Shown here one piece after another: positions 18,873 to 27,336 of a stretch of DNA of 64,000 nt; position 1 is the stretch's first letter; each line of letters opens with the position of its first letter. This DNA comes from Amycolatopsis thermoflava N1165 (GTDB lineage: Bacteria > Actinomycetota > Actinomycetes > Mycobacteriales > Pseudonocardiaceae): contig NZ_KI421511.1 in the NCBI RefSeq assembly GCF_000473265.1, forward strand, positions 1,601,731 to 1,665,730, given 5' to 3'. The notes below the pieces were generated by a model, which had not been told where the DNA came from, ran no database searches, and saw only the letters and a program-made list of their open reading frames with translations. The translations under genes were made by a program, and so were the position numbers.

Positions 18873-20192
18873 ATGAGCGTCGAAACCCCGTCCCGGACGA
18901 GCACGCTGCCGCTGCCGCCGGGCCCGAGGCTCCCGGCGGGCGTGCAGACGGTCCTCTTCGGCAACTTCCGGCACGTGCTGATGCCGCTGCTGCGGCGCCG
19001 CTACGGCGACCTCGTGCGGCTAAACCTGTACCCCGAGCGGCACGTGGTGCAGCTGGCGGACGTCGAGCACATCAAGGCGGTGTTCAGCGGACCGGCCGAC
19101 GTGTTCCACGCCGGTGAGGGCAACGTCATCCTCAAGCCGCTGATGGGCCCGCACTCGGTGCTGCTGACCGACGAGGACGTGCACCTGCGCGCCCGCAAGC
19201 TGCTGATGCCCGCCTTCCACGGCGCGGCGCTGCGCGGCTACCGGGAGATGATCACCGAGCTGGCCGAGGCCGAGGTCGCGAGCTGGACGCCCGGCCGGGT
19301 GTTCCGCTCGCACGAGCGCATGCAGGCGCTGACGCTGGAGATCATCCTGCGCGTGGTGTTCGGCGTCGCCGAGGGGCCGCGGCTGGACGAGCTGCGCGCC
19401 CTGCTCACCCGGATCGTCGACATCGGGGTGCTCGAGCTGTTCGGCTGGCACAACGCGAAGCTGCGCCGGTTCGGCCCGTGGCGGCGCTACAGCCTCGCGC
19501 AGGACCGGGTGGACGAGCTGCTCTACGCCGAGATCGCCGACCGCCGCAAGGCCGACGACCTCGACGGCCGCGGCGACGTGCTGTCCCGCCTGCTGACGGT
19601 GCCCGCCGAGGACGACCGGCTCTCCGACGCGGAGCTGCGGGACCAGCTGATCACCCTGCTGCTGGCCGGGCACGAGACCACCGCGACCGCGCTGGCCTGG
19701 TCGTTCCACGAGCTGGCGCGCGATCCGGCGCGGCAGCGGCGCGCGATCGAGGCCGCCGACGCCGGGGACGAGAAGTACCTGGAGGCGGTGGCCAAGGAGG
19801 CGATGCGGCAGCACCCGGTGATCTCCGAGGTGGCGCGGCGGCTGACGCGCGACATCGAGATCGGCGGCTACCGGATTCCGGCCGGCTACACGGTGATGCC
19901 CTCGATCGCGCTGGTCCAGGGCGATGCGGCGCACCACGAGGACCCGGCGGCGTTCCGGCCTGAGCGGTTCCTCGACGGCGGCCCGGCGTCGGGCACGTGG
20001 TTCCCGTTCGGCGGCGGCGTGCGGCGCTGCCTGGGCGCCGGGTTCTCGCTGCTGGAGGCGACGATCGTGCTGCGGGCGGTGCTGACCCGGTTCGCGGTGG
20101 AGCCGGACCGCGCCCGCGGCGAGCACTCGAAGCCGCGGCACATCACGATGGTGCCCGGGCGGGGCGCCCGGATCGCGGTCATCCCCCGGTGA
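18873..20192 (+). CDS. Cytochrome P450
   Basis: 439 residues with all P450 landmarks: oxygen-activation helix I LLLAGHETTATALAW (around 260-274), the E-x-x-R pair in VAKEAMRQHP (near 308), the PERF segment FRPERFLDGG, and the heme-ligand loop FPFGGGVRRCLGAGF with the axial cysteine near residue 386. No N-terminal anchor is seen, so it is a soluble bacterial monooxygenase that needs separate ferredoxin and reductase. The substrate is unknown. The ATG at 18873 has GAGGAGG just upstream. It is probably controlled by the divergent TetR. Confidence 0.94.
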   Translation: MSVETPSRTSTLPLPPGPRLPAGVQTVLFGNFRHVLMPLLRRRYGDLVRLNLYPERHVVQLADVEHIKAVFSGPADVFHAGEGNVILKPLMGPHSVLLTDEDVHLRARKLLMPAFHGAALRGYREMITELAEAEVASWTPGRVFRSHERMQALTLEIILRVVFGVAEGPRLDELRALLTRIVDIGVLELFGWHNAKLRRFGPWRRYSLAQDRVDELLYAEIADRRKADDLDGRGDVLSRLLTVPAEDDRLSDAELRDQLITLLLAGHETTATALAWSFHELARDPARQRRAIEAADAGDEKYLEAVAKEAMRQHPVISEVARRLTRDIEIGGYRIPAGYTVMPSIALVQGDAAHHEDPAAFRPERFLDGGPASGTWFPFGGGVRRCLGAGFSLLEATIVLRAVLTRFAVEPDRARGEHSKPRHITMVPGRGARIAVIPR

Positions 20193-20598
20193 GGAGCAGG
20201 CCGCCCAGCGCGACGAGGGCGAGCACCTTGACGGCCTCGAGCACGACGTAGACGACGTGCGCCCGGGACCGCGGGACGTCTTCGCCGGCGAGGACACGGT
20301 CGGAGCGGCGGTTCAGCGGCGGCCGGACCACGGCGAGCTGCACGGCGAGCACGACCGCGGCGACGGCGCCGGCCAGGTACACCGGCCACCGGACGTCCGA
20401 CAGGGCGACCCCGGCCGCGACGAGCACCGCGAGCACCACCTCGGCGCGGTTGAGCGCGCGGAAGACGATGCGCCCGATGCCCAGCCCGAGCGGCACGGTC
20501 ACGCCGGGAGCGCGGAACTTCAGCGGCGCCTCGAGGAACGAGATCCCGAGCACCATGCCCAGCCAGAGGCAGGTGACACCACCGGCGAGTTCAGCCAT
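20179..20598 (-). CDS. Small four-helix membrane protein
   Basis: 139 residues with four predicted transmembrane helices (for example ELAGGVTCLWLGMVLGISFL and LAVLVAAGVAL) and a short basic loop (RPPLNRRSDRVLAGED). It resembles small DUF-type integral membrane proteins, but I do not recognise a function. Start is the ATG at 20598, with GGAGG six bases upstream. Its 3' end overlaps the P450 stop in convergent orientation. Confidence 0.7.
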   Translation of the reverse strand: MAELAGGVTCLWLGMVLGISFLEAPLKFRAPGVTVPLGLGIGRIVFRALNRAEVVLAVLVAAGVALSDVRWPVYLAGAVAAVVLAVQLAVVRPPLNRRSDRVLAGEDVPRSRAHVVYVVLEAVKVLALVALGGLLLTGG

Positions 20599-20911
20599 CG
20601 ACAACCTCCAGTTCGGGGTCGGGGTTCACGGGGCGCCGGGTCCGGCATCGGCCGCCACCACCTCGGCGAGGGGCTCGATTCGACGCAGAGGGCCGGTTCC
20701 GCGCACGCCGGGGAGTGCGCGCGGGTCACCCGGTGCGGCATCGGCCGCCTGCAGTCCCGCGCGGGGGCTCGACTCGGCGCTGGGGCGGTTCGGGACAGGG
20801 CGTCCGGTTCGGCGCAGGCCAGGCGGCTCGCCCGCGCAGCCCGACCAGCGACCGGCACCCGCGGGGGTTTTGGTGTCGGCACTGGGCGGGCGGGTCGCGC
20901 GTGCGGTCGGC
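20599..20911. repeat. Gene-free 313 bp with decayed repeats
   Basis: No gene is supported here. The dodecamer GGCATCGGCCGC occurs at 20644 and 20737, each followed about 20 bp later by GGGGCTCGA. A related GCCATCGGCCGC spans the stop codon region of the neighbouring ArsR-type gene (20915). The pattern looks like old, diverged duplications of that gene's 3' end. Confidence 0.45.
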
Positions 20912-21502
20912 TCAGCCATCGGCCGCTTCCAGCTCGACCACGCATGCGTCCGGGTCGGCGAAGGGCAGCAGGCGCCTCGCGCGGAGGGGGCCGTCCGCGA
21001 GGGCGCCGTTCAGCATGCCGAGGTGCACCGAGCAGACCGCGTCGCGGTGGCGGGACGCCAGCTCCAGGAACGGGCAGTGCCGCAGGCGGATCCGGTGCGG
21101 GTCGGCGGCCTGTTCGGGCTCGAAGCCCAGCTCGTCGAGCAGGCGCACCACCTGCGCGGGCGTCTCCGGACGGGCGGTGAGACGGCGGCCCCACGCGGTG
21201 CCCGCCGTCTCCGGGTCGCCGGTGCCGCCGGTCAGCAGGATCTCGGCCAGCACCTCGTAGCGGCGGTCCTGGCCCCGCGCCGCCACCGGCGGCACCCGGT
21301 ACTCGGCGGCAGGCCGTCCCGGGCCGCGCGCGTGGCCCGGCGCCCGCTCGACCAGCCCGTCGGCCACCAGCTGGTCCAGGTGGAAGCGCACGCTGTTCGG
21401 GTGCAGCCCGAGCCGCCCGGCCAGCTCGGCCACACCCACCGGCCCCGTCTCCCGGATCGCGCGCAGCACCTCGGCGCGGCGTCCCGGCACGTGGTGCGTC
21501 AT
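20912..21502 (-). CDS. Winged-helix regulator with Cys motif (ArsR/SufR-like)
   Basis: 196 residues. The N-terminal winged helix is VGVAELAGRLGLHPNSVRFH followed by the wing region GPGRPAAEYRV. The C-terminal domain carries RLRHCPFLELASRHRDAVCS then VHLGMLNG, the spaced-cysteine plus H-x-G pattern of regulators that may bind a metal or an iron-sulfur cluster. Only two cysteines of this motif are present, so cluster binding is doubtful. It is divergent from the cupin gene, across an AT-rich 78-bp region. Confidence 0.78.
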   Translation of the reverse strand: MTHHVPGRRAEVLRAIRETGPVGVAELAGRLGLHPNSVRFHLDQLVADGLVERAPGHARGPGRPAAEYRVPPVAARGQDRRYEVLAEILLTGGTGDPETAGTAWGRRLTARPETPAQVVRLLDELGFEPEQAADPHRIRLRHCPFLELASRHRDAVCSVHLGMLNGALADGPLRARRLLPFADPDACVVELEAADG

Positions 21503-21524
21503 CGTGGCCTCCCCTGCGCGCGGG

Positions 21525-21553
21525 TTATCCTGGTCCTGAATTTATCCAAGGAT
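21525..21553. promoter_or_regulatory. AT-rich divergent control region with repeated TTATCC
   Basis: TTATCC occurs at 21525 and 21542, the second inside the palindrome ATCC-AA-GGAT (21544-21553). It lies between the regulator and the cupin gene and is a candidate operator. Confidence 0.4.
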
Positions 21554-21580
21554 TTTTCGTACTAACAGGGCGGGGTTGGA

Positions 21581-21958
21581 TTGCGCACCACGGCACACCG
21601 GCACGGCCCGAGCGAGACCCTCCCGGCGAACATCCAGGAGATCGCCGCGGCGGGCGGCGGCGCGCCGGGCATCCTGTGGCGGCTGCGCGAGGAGGGCCGC
21701 CAGCTCGACGCGAACCTGGTGCACCTGCCCGCCGGCGAGCGGATCGGCACCCACGCCGAGCCGGACCTCGACCTGCTGCTGGTGGTCGTGACCGGCGCCG
21801 GGAAGCTGACCACCGGCGACGACACCCTCGACGTCGGCCCGGGCTCGCTGGTGTGGCTGGCGCACGGGCAGGCACGGGCGATCGAGGCGGGCCCGGAGGG
21901 CCTGTCGTACCTGACCGTGCACCGCCGCCGCCCGGGAATGCGGATCGGGCACCGCTAG
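21581..21958 (+). CDS. Cupin-domain protein
   Basis: 125 residues forming a single small beta barrel. Cupin motif 1 is degenerate (HLPAGERIGTHAEPDLDLLL), keeping one His and acidic residues, and motif 2 is LDVGPGSLVWLAHGQARAI with one His. Such proteins may bind a metal or small ligand; with reduced metal ligands, a sensory or non-enzymatic role is possible. TTG at 21581 is the best start, preceded by GGCGGGG. Probably regulated by the divergent Cys-motif regulator. Confidence 0.75.
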   Translation: MRTTAHRHGPSETLPANIQEIAAAGGGAPGILWRLREEGRQLDANLVHLPAGERIGTHAEPDLDLLLVVVTGAGKLTTGDDTLDVGPGSLVWLAHGQARAIEAGPEGLSYLTVHRRRPGMRIGHR

Positions 21959-22104
21959 AGGGGGCGATCGTCCCGCCAAGGCGTGACCAGCGCCGCCAGT
22001 CGCGCGCGAGCACCGGCCCCCGGCAGCCGGCAAGCGGGTCCGTGCCCGCGCCACCCGGCCCGGGCCACTTGCCCTGCCGACCGCCGGAACAGGCGCGAAC
22101 CGCG

Positions 22105-24063
22105 CTAGCGCCGCCGGGTGCGGAGGTAGTCGCTGATCACCGCGGCGCCCAGGCCGTCCACCTCGGGCGCCACGACACGCCCGCCGGAGCGCCGCGCGAT
22201 CAGGTCCACGAACGCCGCCAGCCGCGGGTCGTCGCCGAGGCGGAACACCGACACCGAGGCGCCCATCTTCGCCAGGCGGTCCACTTCGGACAGCGTCTTG
22301 ACCAGGGTGCGAGGCTGCGGCGGGTAGTCGAACTCGGCGGTGCCGTCCGGTTCCAGGTGGGCGGTCGGCTCGCCGTCGGTCACCATCAGCACCACCGGCT
22401 GGGCGTCCGGGTGCCGTCGCAGGTGGCGGCCCGCCAGCAGCAGCGCGTGGTGCGCGTTGGTGCCCTGCTCCCACACCCCCTCCAGCCCGACCAGCTCCGG
22501 CAGCTCCACCGACGCCGCGTACCGGCCGAAGGTGATCAGCTGCAGCGCGTCGTTGCGGAAGCGCGTGGAAATGAGCTGGTGCAACGCCAGCGCGGTGCGC
22601 TTCATCGGCAGCCAGCGGCCCTCCGACACCATCGACCACGACGTGTCCACCAGCAGCGCCACCGCGGCCCGCGACCGCAGCTCGGTCTCCACCACCTCCA
22701 CGTCGGACACGTCCAGCCGCACCGCGCCGCCGCCCGTCGAGGCCGTCCGCAGCACCGCGTTGCGCACCGTGCGGGACACCTCCCACGGTTCCCGGTCGCC
22801 GAACTGCCACGGCCGGCTCGCCCCGGTCGGCTCGCCCGCCGCGCCCGCCGACTCCGTCTGCCGCTCGCCGGTCTTGCCGCGCAGCGAGTGCACGATGTCC
22901 GACAGCGCGGTCTCCCCCAGGCGCCGCAACGCCTTCGGGGTCAGCCGCAGCGAACCGTCCGGCGCGCGCTCGAACAGGCCCTGCGACCGCAGCTCCCGCT
23001 CCAGCTCGGACAGCCGCCGCGCGTCGACCCCGGCGTCCGGGCCGAGCTGGCGTTCCAGCGCCTCCAGGTCGATGTCCTCCAGCCGCGCGCCCGGGTAGGA
23101 CTGGGCCAGCTGCTCGGCCAGGGCGTCCAGCTCCGCGAGGTCCTGCATCGCCTGCGCGCCCTCGCCCAGCCCCAGCGGGTCCTGGCCGCGGAACCGCGCC
23201 GAGGACGTCCAGTCCTCCCCCGGCCGCATCGCCTGCAGCCGCGCGTCCAGGCCGGCCAGCTGCTGCCCGATCCGCGGGTCGCCGAACGCCTGCTGCGCCA
23301 GCTCGGCCAGCTCCGCCCGCTGCTCGGCCGACATCGAGTTCAGCATCCGCTGCGCGGCGGCCGCCCGCGCGGCCAGCGCGTCGACGAGCTCGTCCACGTC
23401 GCGCGGGTTCTCCGGGAAGAACTCGCCGTGGCGGCGCATGAACTCGTCGAACCGCTCGTCGATGTCGTCCACGCCGCGAGCGTGGGCGTCGAGCAGCGCG
23501 TTCAGGTCAGCCAGCATCTGGTGAACGCGCTCGACGTCCTCCTGGCTGGTGCTCTGCAGCGCCTGCTTCATGCCCTCGAACCGCGCGTCGAGCATCTCCC
23601 GGCCGAGCAGGTCCCGGATCTGGTCGTACTTGTCCCGGCCCTCCTCGGACCGCCACGGGTACTCCGACAGCTCGCGCACGGCGGCGGCCGTGCCCGGCGG
23701 CAGCGCGTCGAGCTGCGCCTCGGCGAAGCGGGCGTCGTCGGACGGATCGGGGAACAGCGCCCGCTTCTCGGCGTCCAGTGCCTCGTCGAGCAGGCGCCGC
23801 ACCTCCTGCAGCGTGCCGTCGAGGCGGTGGCGCCGCTGGATCTCGGCGCGGCGCTGCCACACCCGCCGGGTCATCTCGTCGAGCCCGCGCGTGTTGCGGG
23901 TGCCGCGGCGCAGCAGCTCCTCCAGCGCCGACCGCGGCGACGCGCCGTCCATGACCTCGCGGCCGATCTCGTCGAGCGCCTCGCGCAGGTCGATCGGCGG
24001 GGCGAGCGGGTCGGGGCCCTCGTGCCACGGGCCGTAGGACCAGCCCTCGGGTGCGGTGCTCAC
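22105..24063 (-). CDS. VWA-domain protein, partner of the MoxR-type AAA ATPase
   Basis: 652 residues. The N-terminal 420 residues are helical and charged, with coiled-coil-like stretches (AEIQRRHRLDGTLQEVRRLL). The C-terminal von Willebrand A domain has the metal site DTSWS (about 472-476) and MVTDGEPTAH. It resembles the magnesium-chelatase D-type subunit that couples to a MoxR ATPase. The GTG start overlaps the stop of the AAA gene (GTGA). The pair probably forms a cytoplasmic complex for remodelling or metal insertion into client proteins; the client is unknown. Confidence 0.82.
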   Translation of the reverse strand: MSTAPEGWSYGPWHEGPDPLAPPIDLREALDEIGREVMDGASPRSALEELLRRGTRNTRGLDEMTRRVWQRRAEIQRRHRLDGTLQEVRRLLDEALDAEKRALFPDPSDDARFAEAQLDALPPGTAAAVRELSEYPWRSEEGRDKYDQIRDLLGREMLDARFEGMKQALQSTSQEDVERVHQMLADLNALLDAHARGVDDIDERFDEFMRRHGEFFPENPRDVDELVDALAARAAAAQRMLNSMSAEQRAELAELAQQAFGDPRIGQQLAGLDARLQAMRPGEDWTSSARFRGQDPLGLGEGAQAMQDLAELDALAEQLAQSYPGARLEDIDLEALERQLGPDAGVDARRLSELERELRSQGLFERAPDGSLRLTPKALRRLGETALSDIVHSLRGKTGERQTESAGAAGEPTGASRPWQFGDREPWEVSRTVRNAVLRTASTGGGAVRLDVSDVEVVETELRSRAAVALLVDTSWSMVSEGRWLPMKRTALALHQLISTRFRNDALQLITFGRYAASVELPELVGLEGVWEQGTNAHHALLLAGRHLRRHPDAQPVVLMVTDGEPTAHLEPDGTAEFDYPPQPRTLVKTLSEVDRLAKMGASVSVFRLGDDPRLAAFVDLIARRSGGRVVAPEVDGLGAAVISDYLRTRRR

Positions 24064-25457
24064 GGCCCGTACACCGTGGTCGCGTCGTCGGAGTCCTTGG
24101 CCAGCTGCCGGGCCAGGTACAGCGACTCCAGTGCCAGCTCGACGGCCGCCGCGATGCGTCCCGGCTCGTCGGTGGCCGACACGCCGGCGCGCTGGGCGAC
24201 CTCGTGCAGCACCGGCAGCTCGGGCAGCGCGGCGAGCAGGTCCGCGCCCGGCACGCGCTCGCCGGTGGCGACCAGGTGCCCGTTGGACACCGCCTCGACC
24301 AGCGGGCGCAGGTTGAGCCCGCCGAAGCGCTCGCGGGCGGTCTCGGCGACCGCGCGGCGCAGCAGGTGCACCAGGTGCTCGGTCTCGCGCCCCTCCTCGC
24401 CCGGCTCGAACTCGATCTTGCCGCGCAGCACGGCGGGCACGGCCTCCAGGTCGACCGGGCGCGCCACGGCCGGGTGCTCGCCGGTCAGCGCGGCCCGGCG
24501 CAGCGCCGCCGCGGCGACGGTCTCCGCCGCCGCCACCGCGAACCGGGCCGACACGCCCGAGCGCTGGTCGATCACGGTGGACTCGCGCAGGTTGCGCACG
24601 AACCGGGCCAGCACCTCCAGCAGCGGCTCGCCGACCTCGGCGACCAGGTTCGCCTCCTGGCGCACCACGTCCACCTCGGCGGCCACGGTCAGCGGGTAGT
24701 GGGTGCGGATCTCGGCGCCGAAGCGGTCCTTGAGCGGCGTGATGATCCGGCCGCGGTTGGTGTAGTCCTCGGGGTTGGCGGTGGCGACGAGCAGCACGTC
24801 CAGCGGCAGCCGCAGCGTGTAGCCGCGGATCTGGATGTCGCGCTCCTCCATCACGTTGAGCAGCGCGACCTGGATCCGCTCGGCGAGGTCGGGCAGCTCG
24901 TTGATCGCCACGATGCCGCGGTGCGCGCGCGGCACGAGTCCGAAGTGGATGGTCTCCGGGTCGCCCAGGCTGCGGCCCTCGGCCACCTTCACCGGGTCGA
25001 CGTCGCCGATCAGGTCGCCGACCGACGTGTCCGGTGTGGCCAGCTTCTCGGTGTAGCGCTGATCGCGGTGCAGCCAGGCCACCGGCAGGTCGTCGCCCAG
25101 TTCGGCGGCGCGGCGGCGCGAGGCCGGGGTGATCGGCTCCAGCGGGTGCTCGGCCAGCTCGGAGCCCTCGATCACGGGGGTCCACTCGTCGAGCAGGCCG
25201 GCCAGCGTGCGCAGCAGGCGCGTCTTGCCCTGGCCGCGCTCGCCGAGCAGCACGACGTCGTGCCCGGCCAGCAGGGCGCGTTCGAACTGGGGCAGCACCG
25301 TCCGGTCGAACCCGACGATCCCCGGCCACGGGTTCCGGCCCTCGCGCAGCGCGGCGAGGAGGTTGTCGTGGATCTCGGTCTTGATGCTGCGCGGCAGGTG
25401 CCCGGCCGCGCGCAGTGCTCCCGCGGTGCGCGGGAGGTTCTCGGGTGCGGGTGTCAC
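24060..25457 (-). CDS. MoxR/magnesium-chelatase-like AAA+ ATPase
   Basis: 465 residues from a GTG start. Walker A is GERGQGKT (about 70-77), Walker B is IVAINELPDLAER, and sensor 1 is LLVATANPEDYTNRGR, followed by arginine-finger region TPLKDRFGAEI. The pattern fits the ChlI/MoxR group. It lies in a two-gene operon ahead of the VWA gene and is divergent from an unrecognised gene that has a probable leaderless promoter. Confidence 0.86.
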   Translation of the reverse strand: MTPAPENLPRTAGALRAAGHLPRSIKTEIHDNLLAALREGRNPWPGIVGFDRTVLPQFERALLAGHDVVLLGERGQGKTRLLRTLAGLLDEWTPVIEGSELAEHPLEPITPASRRRAAELGDDLPVAWLHRDQRYTEKLATPDTSVGDLIGDVDPVKVAEGRSLGDPETIHFGLVPRAHRGIVAINELPDLAERIQVALLNVMEERDIQIRGYTLRLPLDVLLVATANPEDYTNRGRIITPLKDRFGAEIRTHYPLTVAAEVDVVRQEANLVAEVGEPLLEVLARFVRNLRESTVIDQRSGVSARFAVAAAETVAAAALRRAALTGEHPAVARPVDLEAVPAVLRGKIEFEPGEEGRETEHLVHLLRRAVAETARERFGGLNLRPLVEAVSNGHLVATGERVPGADLLAALPELPVLHEVAQRAGVSATDEPGRIAAAVELALESLYLARQLAKDSDDATTVYGP

Positions 25458-25522
25458 GACTACGACGCTACGCACGTCCCGCGGTGTCGTCGACGTGGAG
25501 CAACTCCAGCGTCCGGGTGCCG

Positions 25523-25536
25523 TATTCTGGATCGCC
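25523..25536 (+). promoter_or_regulatory. Probable leaderless promoter (-10 TATTCT)
   Basis: TATTCT at 25523-25528 ends eight bases before the GTG at 25537, with no Shine-Dalgarno sequence between. Confidence 0.4.
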
Positions 25537-26334
25537 GTGTGCTGTCCCAGTGCGACCCTCACCGTGTGGGCCTCGGCGTGGCTGTCCGGCGCCGCCGCGT
25601 CCGACGACGTCCTCGACGCGCTCCTGGCGTGGGGCGAGGCCCACGAGGTGGTGGCCGCGGACGCCGAAGCCGCGGTGACGCTCGACCTCCCGCTCGCCGG
25701 TGACTTCCCCGGCACGCCCGTCCAGCTGCTCGCCGCGTTGCGCGCGCACGGCGCCGGCCCGGCCCGGCTGGTGCTGCCCGCGCCCGGCGACCCGCGGGGC
25801 CTCGGCGGCGGCGGGCCGTTCACCGAGGCCGCGATGCGGGCCGGTGAGGCCGTGCTGCTGCCCGGGCTGGGGTTCGGGCTGGTGCCGGTCCCGATCGCCG
25901 AGGGGCTGGTGCGCTGGTCGGTCCACAAGGTCGCGGTGCCGCTGAGCCCGGACTACGTGGCGCTGAACGAGGCGGAACACGGCCTGACCGACGCGATCCG
26001 CGATTCCGCGGGCGCGCTGCAGGCGCTGGACGTCGCGCGGGACCGGCCGGGCGTGCGGGCCGAGCTGGCGGCGAAGCTGCGGGCGCGGCCGCGCCTGAAC
26101 TGGCCTGCCGGGACACCCGGGCGGGCGCTGCGGGTGCTGCAGCGCGCCGACGAGGTGGGCGCGATCCTGGCGATCGCGGAGATCGACGAGCCGGGTGGCG
26201 CGTTGTCGTCGTCGGCCGCGGTGCGCCGCGCCGACGCCCTGCGCCCGTTGCGCACGGCGGTGCGCACGGCCCGGCACGCCGCGATCAACGAAGCGGTCCG
26301 GCAGCTCACCGAACAGGGTGACCGGCAGCCCTGA
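25537..26334 (+). CDS. Unrecognised protein, 265 residues
   Basis: From GTG at 25537 (VCCPSATLTVWAS). A soluble alpha/beta protein rich in Ala, Leu and Arg with no signal peptide or membrane helix. It has GLGFGLVPVPIAEGLVRW in the middle and an Arg-rich C terminus (RADALRPLRTAVRTARHA). I do not recognise the family. Codon use matches the neighbours, and it runs towards a second unrecognised gene 68 bp downstream, so both may be conserved actinobacterial proteins of unknown function. An upstream frame extension overlaps the divergent AAA gene and was not used. Confidence 0.65.
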   Translation: MCCPSATLTVWASAWLSGAAASDDVLDALLAWGEAHEVVAADAEAAVTLDLPLAGDFPGTPVQLLAALRAHGAGPARLVLPAPGDPRGLGGGGPFTEAAMRAGEAVLLPGLGFGLVPVPIAEGLVRWSVHKVAVPLSPDYVALNEAEHGLTDAIRDSAGALQALDVARDRPGVRAELAAKLRARPRLNWPAGTPGRALRVLQRADEVGAILAIAEIDEPGGALSSSAAVRRADALRPLRTAVRTARHAAINEAVRQLTEQGDRQP

Positions 26335-26402
26335 TCGGCGGCTTGACAGCGTGGTGTTTCCTTGATCCGCACACATCGTCGTAGCGGCAGGAGACATCTT
26401 CC

Positions 26403-27323
26403 GTGGATCTCGGTGACCCCACCACCAACCCCATCTCGTTCACGCTCGGTTCGGCCGACGAGTTCTTCACCGAGCCGGTCGGCGCGCGGGACGAGGACGG
26501 CTACCGGCGCGCCTGGCAGCGCGTCGTGGCCGAGCACGGCGCCGAGGCCGCCCGGGTCACCCGCATCGCCGCCTACTGGGAGCCCTCCGCCGCGGACCGC
26601 AGGTTCCTCGACGAGACCTTCGCCGACGCCGGGCTGCAGTTCATCTTCGAACGGCCGGAGCCGGCGGGCTGGGACGCAGCGCTGGCGAAGGCGCAGCAGG
26701 TGCTCGACGAGATCCTGCGCGCCGAGGAGGCCGAGGAGCTGGCGGCGGAAGCCCGCCGCGCCAGGGAGAAGCAGGCGGGCGGCGAGCTGCTCCCGGTGCT
26801 GCGCAGCGGATCCCTCGGCGGCAGCGACGTGGTGCGGCAGACGATGCCGTGGCTGCCGGTGGCCGGGCGCGACCTGTTCGCCACGTTCGCCTACACCGCG
26901 CTGACGCCGCACGGCACGGTGGGGATGCGGCACGTGCTCAACAACCACCTCGACGGCGAGGCGGACTTCACCGGGATCGTCACCACCGCGCTGGACTCGG
27001 TCAAGGACGGCCTGGTCCTGGAGGAGGCCGTCACCGAGACCGGGCGGCTGATCCGGATGCACCGTCCGGACGGCTTCGGCGCGGCAGGCGCGGTCATGCT
27101 GCCCGACTTCCACGAGCGGATGTCCGGCATCCACGGCTGGGACGAGCTGACGGTCGCGATCCTCTGCCCGGACGACCTGTGGATCACCCGGTCCGGCACC
27201 GCCGACGCCGACCGGCTCGCCCAGGAGGTGCGGGCGGCCGGACAGCAGGCGCCCGAGCTGCGTCCCTCGCTGCTGCGCGTCACCGCGACCGCGATCGACC
27301 TCGTCGCCGAAAGCGCTTCCTGA
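26403..27323 (+). CDS. Unrecognised protein, 306 residues
   Basis: From GTG at 26403 (VDLGDPTTNPISFTLG). Acidic soluble protein. Residues 90-125 form a charged helix (ILRAEEAEELAAEARRAREK), possibly a coiled coil. Later segments include RQTMPWLPVAGRDLFATFAY and HGWDELTVAILCPDDLW. No known motif is evident. It is followed closely by the convergent end of the iac operon, to which it is probably unrelated. Confidence 0.65.
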   Translation: MDLGDPTTNPISFTLGSADEFFTEPVGARDEDGYRRAWQRVVAEHGAEAARVTRIAAYWEPSAADRRFLDETFADAGLQFIFERPEPAGWDAALAKAQQVLDEILRAEEAEELAAEARRAREKQAGGELLPVLRSGSLGGSDVVRQTMPWLPVAGRDLFATFAYTALTPHGTVGMRHVLNNHLDGEADFTGIVTTALDSVKDGLVLEEAVTETGRLIRMHRPDGFGAAGAVMLPDFHERMSGIHGWDELTVAILCPDDLWITRSGTADADRLAQEVRAAGQQAPELRPSLLRVTATAIDLVAESAS

Positions 27324-27336
27324 CGCGCGCCGGCGC

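Noticed and set aside
22105..25329. Single 1074-residue MoxR-VWA fusion
   Set aside because: The N-terminal third is an out-of-frame reading of the AAA gene. The two real genes overlap by GTGA and are in different frames.
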